Positions 28,615-36,983 of a stretch of 64,000 bases of DNA are shown here, piece after piece. The stretch spans positions 62,001-126,000 of the forward strand of contig JBQTIU010000022.1 of assembly GCA_052387815.1 (NCBI GenBank), written 5' to 3'. Every line of letters starts with the position of its first letter. Position 1 is the stretch's first letter. The position numbers and the translations under genes are program-made. The notes beneath the pieces were generated by a model. The model was not told where the DNA came from and ran no database searches. It was given only the letters and a program-made list of their open reading frames with translations. The stretch is from JBQTIU01 sp052387815. Lineage in GTDB: Bacteria; Pseudomonadota; Alphaproteobacteria; CACIAM-22H2.

Positions 28615-29901
28615 CTATTCATGCCGAAGGGCCTCCACCGGATTGAGCCGCACGGCCCTGACGACTGTGTAAAGGCTGCCCACCAGCGTCAGGATCAACA
28701 CCAGCCCGAAGGCCGAGCCGAGCGAAGGCCACGAGAGACTATAGCTGAGGACGAGGCTCTGAGCCGGAGTCTCCCCGCCCATGGCGGTGGCCGGATTCAG
28801 GCTGGAGGTCGCGAGACCGAGGAGGATGTTGCTGACGCGCGCTCCGCCCAGAGCGAACAGGAGTAGCCCCGCCCCGGCGCCCAACAGCGCCACTCCCATG
28901 GATTCGCCAACGAACTGCCACGCCACGTCGGCATTCGCAGCGCCGATTGCCTTGAGCACTCCGATCTCTCGCGTGCGTTCCCGGGTCACCAACATCATGG
29001 TGAACAGCACCACGAGGCCCCCGGCCAGCACGGCCATGCCCGCGGCCAGCAGGCTGTTGGCCCGGATGGAAAGCAGAGCCTTTCCCCAGGCTTGGGCGAG
29101 CGTCTGCCCCGAGATCACGTCCGCCTGCTCGCCGAAGGCCGCCCGCAACGCCTCCTCTACCGCCTCGACCTTGCCCACCGAACTCGCCGTAACGTAACTG
29201 TGAGTGATCTTCGCCTCCTGTTTGGAGAAGCGCTGAGCCACATCCAACGGCAGGAAGAGCTGGTTGTCGCCGAAGACGAAACCGGCCTCGAAGATCCCGA
29301 TGACCTCGACTTCCAGGTCTTGGAGCACCACCGCGCGTCCCGGCCGGTCCTGCACCGCGACGTTGTCGGCCTTCAGGGTGAAGGGCGAGCCGGGCTGGAG
29401 CCCGAAGTACTGTGCGAAGGCCTGCCCCGCCACCACCACTGGCTTTCCCTGATCGTCCCGGGTAAGGCCGCGCCCGGAAATAATCCGGGGGCGGTTCAGC
29501 TCGCCGTGAAGCGCGAGGCGGGGGGCGGCCCCGGGCTCGACGCCGACTAGAATCGAGATGGAAGTGGCTCGCTGGGGGTAGATCATCCGCTGAAAAAGGT
29601 ACTTTTCCACTTTCACGACGCCAGGGATCGTCTTGACCTTATCGAAGAACTCCTCCGGCAGGGCGTCAGCTCCGACCCCCATCCCGTCGCCGCCAGCCTT
29701 CCGCACCTCAAGAAGGGCCAAGTAGTCGGAGGCGACGACGTCCAAATTGTCCCGGATCCCGGCGCTAACCTGGGCCATCGTTATGGTCACCCCGGCACAA
29801 AGCCCGAGGATGACCATCACCAAGCCGAAGCGGGTCTTGTTGCGGGACACATTCCGAAAACCTCGGAGTACGGCACGCATTTTCTGCTCCAGTTGTAACA
29901 A
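28615..29901 (-). CDS. FtsX/MacB-like ABC permease (first of a pair)
   Basis: Permease of 428 residues with one N-terminal helix (about residues 22-42), a periplasmic core that includes GVVKVEKYLFQRMIYPQR and VVVAGQAFAQYFGLQPGSPF, and three C-terminal helices with the FtsX segment LVTRERTREIGVLKAIGAAN. It ends RAVRLNPVEALRHE, the family tail. Fifteen bases separate it from the second permease. Codon choice is less GC-extreme than in the housekeeping genes around, which fits acquisition from another genome. Confidence 0.9.
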   Translation of the reverse strand: MLQLEQKMRAVLRGFRNVSRNKTRFGLVMVILGLCAGVTITMAQVSAGIRDNLDVVASDYLALLEVRKAGGDGMGVGADALPEEFFDKVKTIPGVVKVEKYLFQRMIYPQRATSISILVGVEPGAAPRLALHGELNRPRIISGRGLTRDDQGKPVVVAGQAFAQYFGLQPGSPFTLKADNVAVQDRPGRAVVLQDLEVEVIGIFEAGFVFGDNQLFLPLDVAQRFSKQEAKITHSYVTASSVGKVEAVEEALRAAFGEQADVISGQTLAQAWGKALLSIRANSLLAAGMAVLAGGLVVLFTMMLVTRERTREIGVLKAIGAANADVAWQFVGESMGVALLGAGAGLLLFALGGARVSNILLGLATSSLNPATAMGGETPAQSLVLSYSLSWPSLGSAFGLVLILTLVGSLYTVVRAVRLNPVEALRHE

Positions 29902-29931
29902 CCCTTATTCCCCGGGAAGTGGCTCCGGGCG

Positions 29932-30975
29932 TCAGTCCACTTCCCCGGAGATGACGGTGATCATCACCGGATAATTGTTGGTCCCCACGGGCACGCGAGG
30001 CCGGGTTCGCAGCCGAATCTCCTGCGTCGGCGGGAATTGGTGGAGCACTTGGAGAGGCCGCTCTTCGGACCTGGAGGGCTGCGGGTCAACCACGATGGTG
30101 GCTCGGAAGGATTCCCAAATCGCCGGGGGAAGTCCGACCGTCGCCACGGCAACCGAGGGGATCCCTGCGGTCGGCTGGGCCAACAGAACACGCAGATCCA
30201 GCTCCTGGATCAAGGACATCTTGCGGGGCTCGAAGAAGGTGCCCTCGAGGTTCAGCCTCGGGGCTCGTGTGGTGAGCGCGACGTGGGCTCGGATCACATG
30301 CCGGCCGGGCGGGAGATTGAGGTTCAGGATGCGAGCATAGGGGAAGGAAACTGGCGTGCCGTTCACTTCCACCGAGATCAGGCGCCCCCCAGGAATCGCT
30401 TCGGGCATGCTGCTCAGGCCGATCAAGGTGATCGGTTCTTCCGCGTCCACCGTGTAGATCTCCCGGAGGATCGCGTGGCGTAGATCGAGAGTGGTGGCGG
30501 CCGCGATCCGAGCCCTCTCCGTGACAAAGGCCGGATATTTCAGAAACCTCATGCGTGCGCCGGTGGCGGTCACGCCCTCCAACGCCGCATAGACCCACTC
30601 CTCTCGTCCGCCACCGAGCTTGATGACGAAGAGCTCGTATTCGCTGCCCGCCATCGTGATGGGCGTTCGATACCCGAATTTTGCTGGGACCAGGGTCCCG
30701 CCCTCGACCTCGAACCGGGCGAACCTGAGGACCACCGCGTCTGGCCCGATGCGCTCTACCTGAAAGCAGCGGGTCTCGGCAACCCTCCGACAGGGCCCGG
30801 CGGAAACCCACGGGAAGGGATGGACCTGCCCCTCCCGGATCTCAAAAATTGCCGTCGCCGCTGGCTGGGGGACCAGAGGGAAGGTCTCACCTCTCGCGGC
30901 GCTCCCCGGCATCATGGCCGCGATGAGGAGCCACGCCCCAACCCAACGCCACGGAAGCGATCGATCGGTCGCCAT
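29932..30975 (-). CDS. Exported protein of unknown function in the FtsX/MacB cassette
   Basis: Protein of 347 residues with a clear signal peptide (WVGAWLLIAAMMPGSAARGE). The mature part is beta-rich with no catalytic motif that I recognise. It contains FEVEGGTLVPAKFGYRTPIT, VEVNGTPVSFPYARILNLNL and, near the end, IRLRTRPRVPVGTNNYPVMI. A PEGA-like or fibronectin-like fold is possible. It starts two bases after the stop of the gene upstream and precedes the permease pair, so it probably works with the transporter in the periplasm. The start at 30975 is chosen because the signal peptide begins there. Confidence 0.7.
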   Translation of the reverse strand: MATDRSLPWRWVGAWLLIAAMMPGSAARGETFPLVPQPAATAIFEIREGQVHPFPWVSAGPCRRVAETRCFQVERIGPDAVVLRFARFEVEGGTLVPAKFGYRTPITMAGSEYELFVIKLGGGREEWVYAALEGVTATGARMRFLKYPAFVTERARIAAATTLDLRHAILREIYTVDAEEPITLIGLSSMPEAIPGGRLISVEVNGTPVSFPYARILNLNLPPGRHVIRAHVALTTRAPRLNLEGTFFEPRKMSLIQELDLRVLLAQPTAGIPSVAVATVGLPPAIWESFRATIVVDPQPSRSEERPLQVLHQFPPTQEIRLRTRPRVPVGTNNYPVMITVISGEVD

Positions 30976-30977
30976 TT

Positions 30978-31382
30978 TTACCTGTCGCGCACGACCATTC
31001 CAACCTCCCAGGAGGTGTACAAGACGTCTGCCGGCGAAAGCACCTCGATCTTGAAAGCATGGTGTCCGCGGGCTGCCTTCCACTCGTGAATCACTACGGA
31101 CTCGGCTCGCGGCGCGATCACGTACGAGGTTTCTTCACGCTTCTCGCCGTCCACCCAGAACCGGACGACGGTCCGGATATGGGGGTGAACACGGCTGCTG
31201 ATTTCCCCGGTTATCTCTACGATGTCGTCTTCCTTGGGTGACTCGGGAGAGAGGGAGCCCTTCAACACGAAAGGCGTGATGCGAGGATCCACCTCGCGTC
31301 CCTCGAGACCGCCCGGCATCTGGGCGGAAGCTTTGACTGCCAGCAACGATGCCAGGATGACAGGCACCAAGGCCAGCGCCAC
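30978..31382 (-). CDS. Small exported beta-sandwich protein (CARDB-like) in the cassette
   Basis: Protein of 134 residues with a signal peptide (VPVILASLLAVKASAQ) followed by one beta-sandwich-like domain: LSPESPKEDDIVEITGEISS, VRFWVDGEKREETSYVIAP, then HAFKIEVLSPADVLYT. The pattern of alternating strands resembles CARDB or NEW3 domains that mediate binding outside the cell. The only reasonable start is a GTG at 31382. It is two bases from the next cassette gene. No specific function can be assigned. Confidence 0.65.
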   Translation of the reverse strand: MALALVPVILASLLAVKASAQMPGGLEGREVDPRITPFVLKGSLSPESPKEDDIVEITGEISSRVHPHIRTVVRFWVDGEKREETSYVIAPRAESVVIHEWKAARGHHAFKIEVLSPADVLYTSWEVGMVVRDR

Positions 31383-31431
31383 GGTGCTTAAACGGGCGCG
31401 TCTCGTCTCTTCCGTCCTATTTCGGTCGCCG

Positions 31432-32136
31432 TTAGCGGGAGACCACGCTCACCTTCACACCCTCGCCCAGTGCGGCCTGCACCGCTTTCGCAGTTTTCTC
31501 CGAATCCCCTTCGACTGTCAGGAAAAGGTGCGAAAGTTTGCCCTCCCGGCCGAAGAGCTTCTGAACTGTCGTCAATGGCAGGAAGACCTTTGCTGCCTCC
31601 GCATCCAGGGATACTGTGAAGACACCCAGAACCCGGATGCGCGGACCGGCCTCAATCAGGGTGAAGGTCTGGCCGACTTCCAACAAATGTTTCATGGTCG
31701 CCATGGAGCCCATCGTCCCGGCTCGATAACCGTAATCCTCGGCATACACCCGCTTGCCGACGAGCGCCACATTCTTGCCCTCGTCTGCCTTGCGGAACGT
31801 CTTGCCAACCTCGAACTTCGCCTCAATCGCCTTCCCGTCGCTGGTGATAATTCGCAGGGGAGCCTCCGCCTCAATGCCGATGACATCATGAGGCCGGGTG
31901 CGAACAAACAAGTACTGTTCCAGCTTGGTAACGCCTGCGACCGTCTGGGCTTTCGCCGCGAGGTCCGCAGACATGGTCTCTGCCGTAGCCGAGGTAACCA
32001 TCAGCTCCGCCGCCTGCAGAGGCGGCCCGGACATCAGCAGCGCTAAGCCTAGGAGCAGTGCGCGCCCAAGCGCCCATCCATGCCCCCGAGCGCTCCTCAT
32101 GCGGACTCCCGCTGTGCAATTCGTCGTCGTATCCAT
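31432..32136 (-). CDS. Free-standing secreted MacB periplasmic-core-like protein
   Basis: Protein of 234 residues with a signal peptide (GRALLLGLALLMSGPPLQAA) and no later membrane helix. The mature part lines up by eye with the periplasmic cores of the two permeases in the same operon: GVTKLEQYLFVRTRP (permeases: GVVKVEKYLFQRM), NVALVGKRVYAEDYGYRAGT (AVAIVGKAFARSRGVDLG), IRVLGVFTVSLDAEAAKVFL (RVIGIFEVRVVYPDNQVFA), then LFLTVEGDSEKTAKAVQAAL. It is thus a MacB-core domain without its transporter. aaggaggg 6 bases before the ATG fixes the start, and this is the first gene of the operon. A soluble regulator or substrate adaptor is plausible. Confidence 0.7.
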   Translation of the reverse strand: MDTTTNCTAGVRMRSARGHGWALGRALLLGLALLMSGPPLQAAELMVTSATAETMSADLAAKAQTVAGVTKLEQYLFVRTRPHDVIGIEAEAPLRIITSDGKAIEAKFEVGKTFRKADEGKNVALVGKRVYAEDYGYRAGTMGSMATMKHLLEVGQTFTLIEAGPRIRVLGVFTVSLDAEAAKVFLPLTTVQKLFGREGKLSHLFLTVEGDSEKTAKAVQAALGEGVKVSVVSR

Positions 32137-32204
32137 GCTCGTCCCTCCTTGGTCAAGTCTTCAATGCGCCGCAAATTCCTGAGCGGTATGCAGGCTGTAC
32201 GCGG

Positions 32205-32663
32205 TCACTCCCGGGCCTCGACCCGGTCGAGGAAGGCGACGTAGTCCGCCGGTAGCCCCCTCTGGCGGGCCGCCTCGCGGATCGTGTTCAAGTAGCTCGG
32301 CCCGGGCTGCCCCTCAGCCGCCGCCCGCGGCACTCGATAGGTGACCACCTTGAGCCGGTTGCCGGCCGCGTCTTCCACCTCGGTCCAAAGGTAGTCGTAC
32401 TGCCGCCCCTCGCCGGCGTCGAGGCGGACGAACTCGCGCAGCGGCAGGCGGTAGAGGACGCCGTGGACCGTCGCGTCGGGGGTTTCGACGATGTTGGCCG
32501 GCGCCGAGAGGCCCGGCTGCATGCCGCCAGCAACGGTGAAGGCGAGGCGGTAGCCATGCAGCCGGCCCATCCGCGTCTCGGTTGGCCTGATGCGCCGCCT
32601 CTGCACGAACACCCGCTCGCTCATGTTGCCGCCATAGGCGAAATACCACACCGGATCACACAT
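32205..32663 (-). CDS. Gamma-glutamylcyclotransferase-like (AIG2/GGCT fold) protein
   Basis: Protein of 152 residues. The catalytic-loop signature of the family, YFAYGGNM, is at residues 7-14, followed by GRLHGYRLAF and, near the middle, LPLREFVRLDAGEG where the catalytic acid is expected. The start at 32663 (MCDPVWYFAYGGNM) is the family start; upstream codons do not look coding. Likely activity is cyclisation of gamma-glutamyl amines or amides. Its last 25 codons are duplicated at the far side of the transporter cassette (26419-26500). Confidence 0.85.
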   Translation of the reverse strand: MCDPVWYFAYGGNMSERVFVQRRRIRPTETRMGRLHGYRLAFTVAGGMQPGLSAPANIVETPDATVHGVLYRLPLREFVRLDAGEGRQYDYLWTEVEDAAGNRLKVVTYRVPRAAAEGQPGPSYLNTIREAARQRGLPADYVAFLDRVEARE

Positions 32664-32772
32664 GGAGGCCGGCGGCAGACGGCCACGGCGATAGCGAACC
32701 CACAACCGGAGCGCCGACCATAGAGCCGCGTTCACCTTGCGCCCCCGTGCTTTGGCACCCGCCGGATGCCAC

Positions 32773-32961
32773 CTACCCGGCTGCTGCCTCTTCGACCGCC
32801 ATGCGGCCCTGTTCGTCAGAGGTGGCATTGCTCGTGCGGAGCGCTCTCGGCTCCGGGGCGACCGCAACGATGCGGATGCCAAGAGCCTTGCCCCTGACGT
32901 TCGTTGGCTCGACCGGGCCCTCCACAGAGCGTTTGATGACATCGTCACAACACTCACACAT
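32773..32961 (-). CDS. Small protein with CECC motif, in the merR operon
   Basis: Protein of 62 residues starting MCECCDDVIKRSVEGPVEPT. Three Cys in the first five residues suggest a metal site. aaaggag lies 6 bases before the ATG, inside the end of the MerR-family gene, and the reading frames overlap by 8 bases, so it is very probably translated. It has no family that I recognise. Given the MerR-type metal sensor in front, a role as a small metal-binding protein or chaperone is a reasonable inference. Confidence 0.6.
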   Translation of the reverse strand: MCECCDDVIKRSVEGPVEPTNVRGKALGIRIVAVAPEPRALRTSNATSDEQGRMAVEEAAAG

Positions 32962-33451
32962 GGTTTGCTCCTTTCATTCGATGCCGTCCGGACGGTGTTG
33001 CGGCGGAGGACGAAGCTGGTTCGGTCGGCCGCATGCAGGCGCAAGTGCCCCATGAGCACTCCGCGGCATTTCCCTGTCGTGCAGGCGACATCAGACCTTC
33101 GATCGCGGCACGCAGTCCGAGAAGATGGCGGACGTGTTCATCCATCTCGTGCAGATGTCTTTGCAAGACCTTCCGGTATTCGGGCTGTCCGCTCGGACAG
33201 CCTTTGGCCTCCGCAAGAGCGAGCAGTTCGCGGATGTCGGCGAGGCTCAACCCGAAGAGCCGCGCGTGGTGAATGAACCGCATCCGCCCCACATCTCCGT
33301 CGCCGTAGATGCGATGGCCGCCCCCGCGGCCCCCGCCGTTGGTCCGCGTCGCCTGCGGGATCAGTCCGATCTCCTCGTAGTAGCGGATGGTCTTCACGGG
33401 GAGACCGGATGCCTCGGCGGCGCCTCCGATCGAAAGAATCCTTCTGGCCAT
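32954..33451 (-). CDS. MerR-family transcription regulator, heavy-metal type
   Basis: Regulator of 165 residues. The winged-helix domain starts ILSIGGAAEASGLPVKTIRY and continues YEEIGLIPQATR. The dimerisation helix region reads LQRHLHEMDEHVRHLLGLRA. Cys occur at AKGCPSGQ and in a C-terminal ECSWGTCACM cluster, the place where ZntR/CadR-like sensors bind zinc, cadmium or lead. ggagg 9 bases upstream sets the ATG at 33451. A classical MerR operator lies at 33478-33509, so it probably controls its own operon, including the CECC protein downstream. Confidence 0.88.
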   Translation of the reverse strand: MARRILSIGGAAEASGLPVKTIRYYEEIGLIPQATRTNGGGRGGGHRIYGDGDVGRMRFIHHARLFGLSLADIRELLALAEAKGCPSGQPEYRKVLQRHLHEMDEHVRHLLGLRAAIEGLMSPARQGNAAECSWGTCACMRPTEPASSSAATPSGRHRMKGANHV

Positions 33452-33477
33452 CTTTGCCCGTCCTCCACGACACACTT

Positions 33478-33509
33478 AGACTACATCCTCCAGTGACTGG
33501 AGGTTCAAG
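33478..33509 (-). promoter_or_regulatory. MerR-type promoter/operator with long spacer
   Basis: Reading the minus strand, a -35 box TTGAAC (33504-33509) and a -10-like box TAGTCT (33478-33483) are separated by 20 bases, longer than the optimal 17. A perfect palindrome CCTCCAGTCACTGGAGG (33487-33503) fills the spacer. This is the standard MerR architecture, where the metal-bound regulator untwists the DNA to activate. It sits 27 bases before the merR start. The left end of the insertion sequence begins only 17 bases upstream of the -35 box. Confidence 0.85.
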
Positions 33510-33525
33510 GAGAATCGCATCGGGA

Positions 33526-34780
33526 CAGGGCAATCGGGTGAAGAAGTTGGTGACAACGGGGTGAAGTTCTGAATCTGGGAGTGTCCTCCGGTTCGGACCT
33601 GGGAGGACGGCGATGGAGAAGGTATGGGCGGCGACGGGAGCGCTCGGTGAAGCGGTTGTATTCCTTGGCTATTTCAAGGATTTTCCGGACCCGCGCCAGC
33701 CCGGCAAGGTGATCTATCCGCTCGACGAAGTGCTGCTGTTGTGTCTGCTCGCGGGGCTGGGCGGCGCGGAAACCTTCGTCGATATCGACCGGTTCGGCGA
33801 GCAGAAGCTTGGTTTGCTGCGGCGGTTCCGGCCCGTTTCGCGGCGGGACACCCTCGCATGATCACCGCGGCGATATCTTTGCGACGCTCGACGCCGAGAA
33901 ATTCCAGCCCTGCTTCGTCGCTTGGATTGTGGCGCTGACCGGCCCGTCGGCGGAGGTCATTGCCATCGACGGCAAGACCTCACGCCGCTCCTCCCAGAAG
34001 AAGAACGCGAAAGCGCCGATCCACATGGTTTCGGCCTTCGCCGCCCGCCAGCGCCTCGTGCTCGGGCAGGTCAAGGTGGCGGAAAAGTCCAACGAAATCG
34101 TCGCTATCCCCAAGCTGCTCGACATGATGGCGATCGAGGGCGCCATCGTGACCATCGCTGCGATGGGCTGCCAGCCCGACATCGCCCGGAAAATCGTCGA
34201 CCAGAAGGCCGATTGCGTCCTCGCGCTCAACGGCAACCAAGGATCGCTGCGCGACGATGTCGAGGTCTTCGCCGCCGAGCAGAAAGCCAACCGCTTCAAG
34301 GAGACGACGGTCAGCCGGCACGAGACGGTCGACGGCGATCACGGCCGCATCGAAACCCGGACCTATACGGTCATCCACGATGCCGCCTGGCGGCAGCAAC
34401 GCCATGATTGGCCGGAACTGCAAAGCGTCGTCATGGTCGAAAGCCGGCGCGAAATCGGCGACAAGATCGAGCAGGAAACCCGCTTCTACATCATCTCATT
34501 GGCATGGCTCGCCAGCCAGATCGGCCCGATCATCCGCGCCCACTGGGCCGTCGAGAACCGTCTCCACGGGGTCATGGACATGATCTTTCGCGATGACGAA
34601 TGCCGCGTCCGCACCGATAACGCCCCCGCCAACTTCACCACCTTGAAGCACATCGCCTATCACCTCATCCGAAAGGCTCCAGGCAAAGACTCCCTCCGCC
34701 TCAGGCGAAAAACCGCCGCCTGGGATGATACCTTCCTCGCTAGCCTCATCGCTTCTTGACACCTTCACCCGATTCCCCTG
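33526..34780 (+). mobile_element. ISAs1-family insertion sequence (defective)
   Basis: An element of about 1255 bp bounded by imperfect 18-bp inverted repeats: CAGGGCAATCGGGTGAAG at 33526-33543 and, inverted, CAGGGGAATCGGGTGAAG at 34763-34780 (17 of 18 match). It contains one transposase gene that is broken. I see no target-site duplication: cgcatcggga on the left does not match ggcttatccc on the right. A solitary copy of the right end is found at 40701-40735. Confidence 0.85.
33613..34759 (+). pseudogene. ISAs1-family transposase, frameshifted and lacking a catalytic Asp
   Basis: The N-terminal part (MEKVWAATGALGEAVV, then FLGYFKDFPDPRQPGKVIYP) runs in one frame and stops at 33861. The remainder continues in the +1 frame from about 33836 (FRGGTPSHD...) to the stop at 34759. 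AEVIAIDGKTSRRS carries the first catalytic Asp. The second, normally in a DAMGCQ motif, reads IAAMGCQPDIARKIV, so Asp is replaced by Ala (gct instead of gat). RAHWAVENRLHGVMDMIFRD and DECRVRTDNAPANF are typical of the family. Two independent defects make activity very unlikely. Confidence 0.85.
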
Positions 34781-34972
34781 GGCTTATCCCGTTGTCCCAT
34801 GAGCCGAGATTTTCTCGCCGTCGGCAGATTGAGCTCAGGACGTCGCTACAGCGCTTCATTCGGAAACCGCCGCTGAAATTCAAGGATGGAAGGCTGCCTC
34901 TTGGCCATCGGGCCGGATTATGACGGGACGCCAGCCCCAAATCCAGCCTGACATGGGACAACGGGATAAGCC
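34781..34972. repeat. 192-bp element with perfect 21-bp terminal inverted repeats
   Basis: The 21 bases at 34781-34801 (starting ggcttatcccgttgtccc) are exactly inverted at 34952-34972. The interior has no convincing gene. It abuts the insertion sequence directly on the left and ends about 90 bases before fabI. The size and ends resemble a MITE or the remains of an IS. A nearly identical solitary end is found at 26188-26207. Confidence 0.7.
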
Positions 34973-35060
34973 TTCCCGGCCCGGCTCGTTTGACCCCTCT
35001 CGGCATTGGTGTAGGATGCGGGCCCGATCACCGAATCCCCAGCTGGAGCACCGCGTTTCC

Positions 35061-35900
35061 ATGACCGAATCCAAGCCCCTGATGGCCGGCAAGCGCGGGC
35101 TGGTCATGGGGGTCGCCAACGAACGCTCGCTCGCCTGGGGCATCGCCAGTGCGCTCGCCGCGCAAGCGGCGGAACTGGCCTTCACCTACCAGGGCGAAGC
35201 ACTGGGAAAACGCGTCAAGCCGCTCGGCGCCTCGCTTGGCTCGACGATCATGCTGCCTTGCGATGTCGGCGACGACCAGAGCCTGGACGCGGTCTTTGCC
35301 GAGCTCCGCGATCGGTGGGACCGCCTCGACTTCGTCGTCCACGCCATCGCCTATTCGGACAAGGACGAGCTCAAGGGCAAGTACATCGACACCACGCGCA
35401 CCAACTTTCTCAAGACGATGGATATTTCCTGCTTTTCGTTCACCGATATCGCTCGGCGGGCGGCGCCGCACATGGCCGCGGGCGGCAGCCTGCTGACGCT
35501 CAGCTATTGCGGGGCCGAGCGCGTCATCCCGCACTACAACGTCATGGGCGTCGCCAAGGCCGCGCTCGAGGCGAGCGTGCGTTACCTCGCCGTCGATCTC
35601 GGCCACCGGAACATTCGCGTCAACGCGATTTCGGCCGGGCCGATCAAGACGCTGGCCTCCTCGGGCATCGGCGATTTCCGCTACATCCTCAAATGGAACG
35701 AACTCAACTCGCCCTTGAAGCGCAACTCGACCATCGAGGATGTGGGCGGCGCCGCTCTCTACCTGATGAGCGAACTCGGGCGCGGGGTCACGGGGGAGGT
35801 CCATCATGTCGATTGCGGCTATCATGTGGTCGGCATGCTGGCGGTCGACGCCGTGGCGGAGGTGGCGGAGATGTTGGCGGGCTTCAAGCCGAAAGCTTGA
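35061..35900 (+). CDS. fabI: Enoyl-[acyl-carrier-protein] reductase (NADH)
   Basis: Cytoplasmic SDR-type enzyme of 279 residues that completes each cycle of fatty-acid elongation. The cofactor region is LVMGVANERSLAWGIASAL (about residues 14-32), FVVHAIAYSDKDELKG follows, and the catalytic Tyr-x6-Lys pair is in YNVMGVAKAALEASV. AISAGPIKTLASSGIGDF is the FabI substrate loop. The ATG at 35061 gives the usual N-terminus. The chorismate synthase gene follows after 12 bases, an arrangement common in alphaproteobacteria. Confidence 0.95.
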   Translation: MTESKPLMAGKRGLVMGVANERSLAWGIASALAAQAAELAFTYQGEALGKRVKPLGASLGSTIMLPCDVGDDQSLDAVFAELRDRWDRLDFVVHAIAYSDKDELKGKYIDTTRTNFLKTMDISCFSFTDIARRAAPHMAAGGSLLTLSYCGAERVIPHYNVMGVAKAALEASVRYLAVDLGHRNIRVNAISAGPIKTLASSGIGDFRYILKWNELNSPLKRNSTIEDVGGAALYLMSELGRGVTGEVHHVDCGYHVVGMLAVDAVAEVAEMLAGFKPKA

Positions 35901-35912
35901 GCACAGGCACGG

Positions 35913-36983
35913 ATGACCGGCAATAGCTTCGGGGTGCTGTTCCGGGTCACGACCTGGGGTGAAAGCCACGGTCCCTCGATCGGCTGCGTGGTCGACGGCG
36001 CGCCGCCGCGCCTCCCCTTGGACCCGGCCAACATTCAGTTTTGGCTCGACCGGCGCCGGCCCGGCCAGTCGCGGTTCACGACCCAGCGCCGCGAGTCCGA
36101 CACCGTCAAGATCCTGTCCGGGGTGTTCGAGGGGCAGACGACCGGTACCCCGATCTCGCTGTCGATTGACAACGAGGATGCGCGCGCCAAGGACTACAGC
36201 GAGCTCAGCGACAAGTTCCGGCCCGGGCATGCCGATTACACCTACTGGGTCAAATACGGCATCCGTGACCACCGCGGCGGCGGCCGCTCCTCGGCCCGCG
36301 AGACGGCGATGCGGGTGGCGGCCGGGGCGATCGCCCGCAAGATCCTGGGTCTCGGCGTCGTCATCCGCGGCGCGCTCGTTCAGATCGGGCCCTTGAAGAT
36401 CGACCGCGCGCGCTGGGACTGGGCGGAGGTCGAGCGCAATCCCTTGTGGTGCCCCGACGCCCACCAGGCCAAGGCCTGGGAAGCCTTTCTCGACGACGTC
36501 CGCAAGCGCGGCTCCTCGGCCGGCGCGGTGATCGAGGTCGTGGCGAGCGGGGTGCCGGCGGGGTTGGGCGCGCCCATTTACGGCAAGCTCGATGCCGACA
36601 TCGCCGCCGCGCTCATGGGCATCAACGCGGTCAAGGGCGTCGAGATCGGGGCCGGGTTCGGCGCCGCCGGGCTGGCAGGCGAGGACAACGCCGACGAGAT
36701 GCGCATGCAGGACGGCAAAGTCGTGTTCTTGTCGAACAACGCCGGCGGTATCCTGGGCGGCATCTCCACCGGCCAGGACATCGTTGCCCGCTTCGCGGTG
36801 AAGCCGACCAGCTCGATCCTCACAGGCCGGCGGAGCGTGACGACGAGCGGCGAAGAGGTCGTCGTCTCGACCAAGGGCCGCCACGACCCCTGCGTGGGCA
36901 TCCGCGCCGTGCCGGTGGGCGAGGCGATGGTGGCCTGCGTGCTCGCCGACCATCTGTTGCGGCACAAGGCGCAATGCGAGTGA
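35913..36983 (+). CDS. aroC: Chorismate synthase
   Basis: Enzyme of 356 residues that forms chorismate from 5-enolpyruvylshikimate 3-phosphate using reduced FMN, the last common step of aromatic amino acid synthesis. Signature regions are TTWGESHGPSIGCVVDGAPP (residues about 10-29), YGIRDHRGGGRSSARETAMR and FLSNNAGGILGGISTGQDIV. The length is standard. It overlaps the following small membrane protein gene by 10 bases. Confidence 0.96.
   Translation: MTGNSFGVLFRVTTWGESHGPSIGCVVDGAPPRLPLDPANIQFWLDRRRPGQSRFTTQRRESDTVKILSGVFEGQTTGTPISLSIDNEDARAKDYSELSDKFRPGHADYTYWVKYGIRDHRGGGRSSARETAMRVAAGAIARKILGLGVVIRGALVQIGPLKIDRARWDWAEVERNPLWCPDAHQAKAWEAFLDDVRKRGSSAGAVIEVVASGVPAGLGAPIYGKLDADIAAALMGINAVKGVEIGAGFGAAGLAGEDNADEMRMQDGKVVFLSNNAGGILGGISTGQDIVARFAVKPTSSILTGRRSVTTSGEEVVVSTKGRHDPCVGIRAVPVGEAMVACVLADHLLRHKAQCE

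Noticed and set aside
32205..33059. A 284-residue version of the cyclotransferase-like protein with a long N-terminus
   Set aside because: The first 132 codons are antisense to the intergenic and merR-operon sequence and lack family similarity; the natural start is MCDPVWYFAYGGNM at 32663.
33516..34790. Target-site duplication around the ISAs1 element
   Set aside because: The flanks cgcatcggga and ggcttatccc do not match over 8-10 bases; no duplication was claimed.
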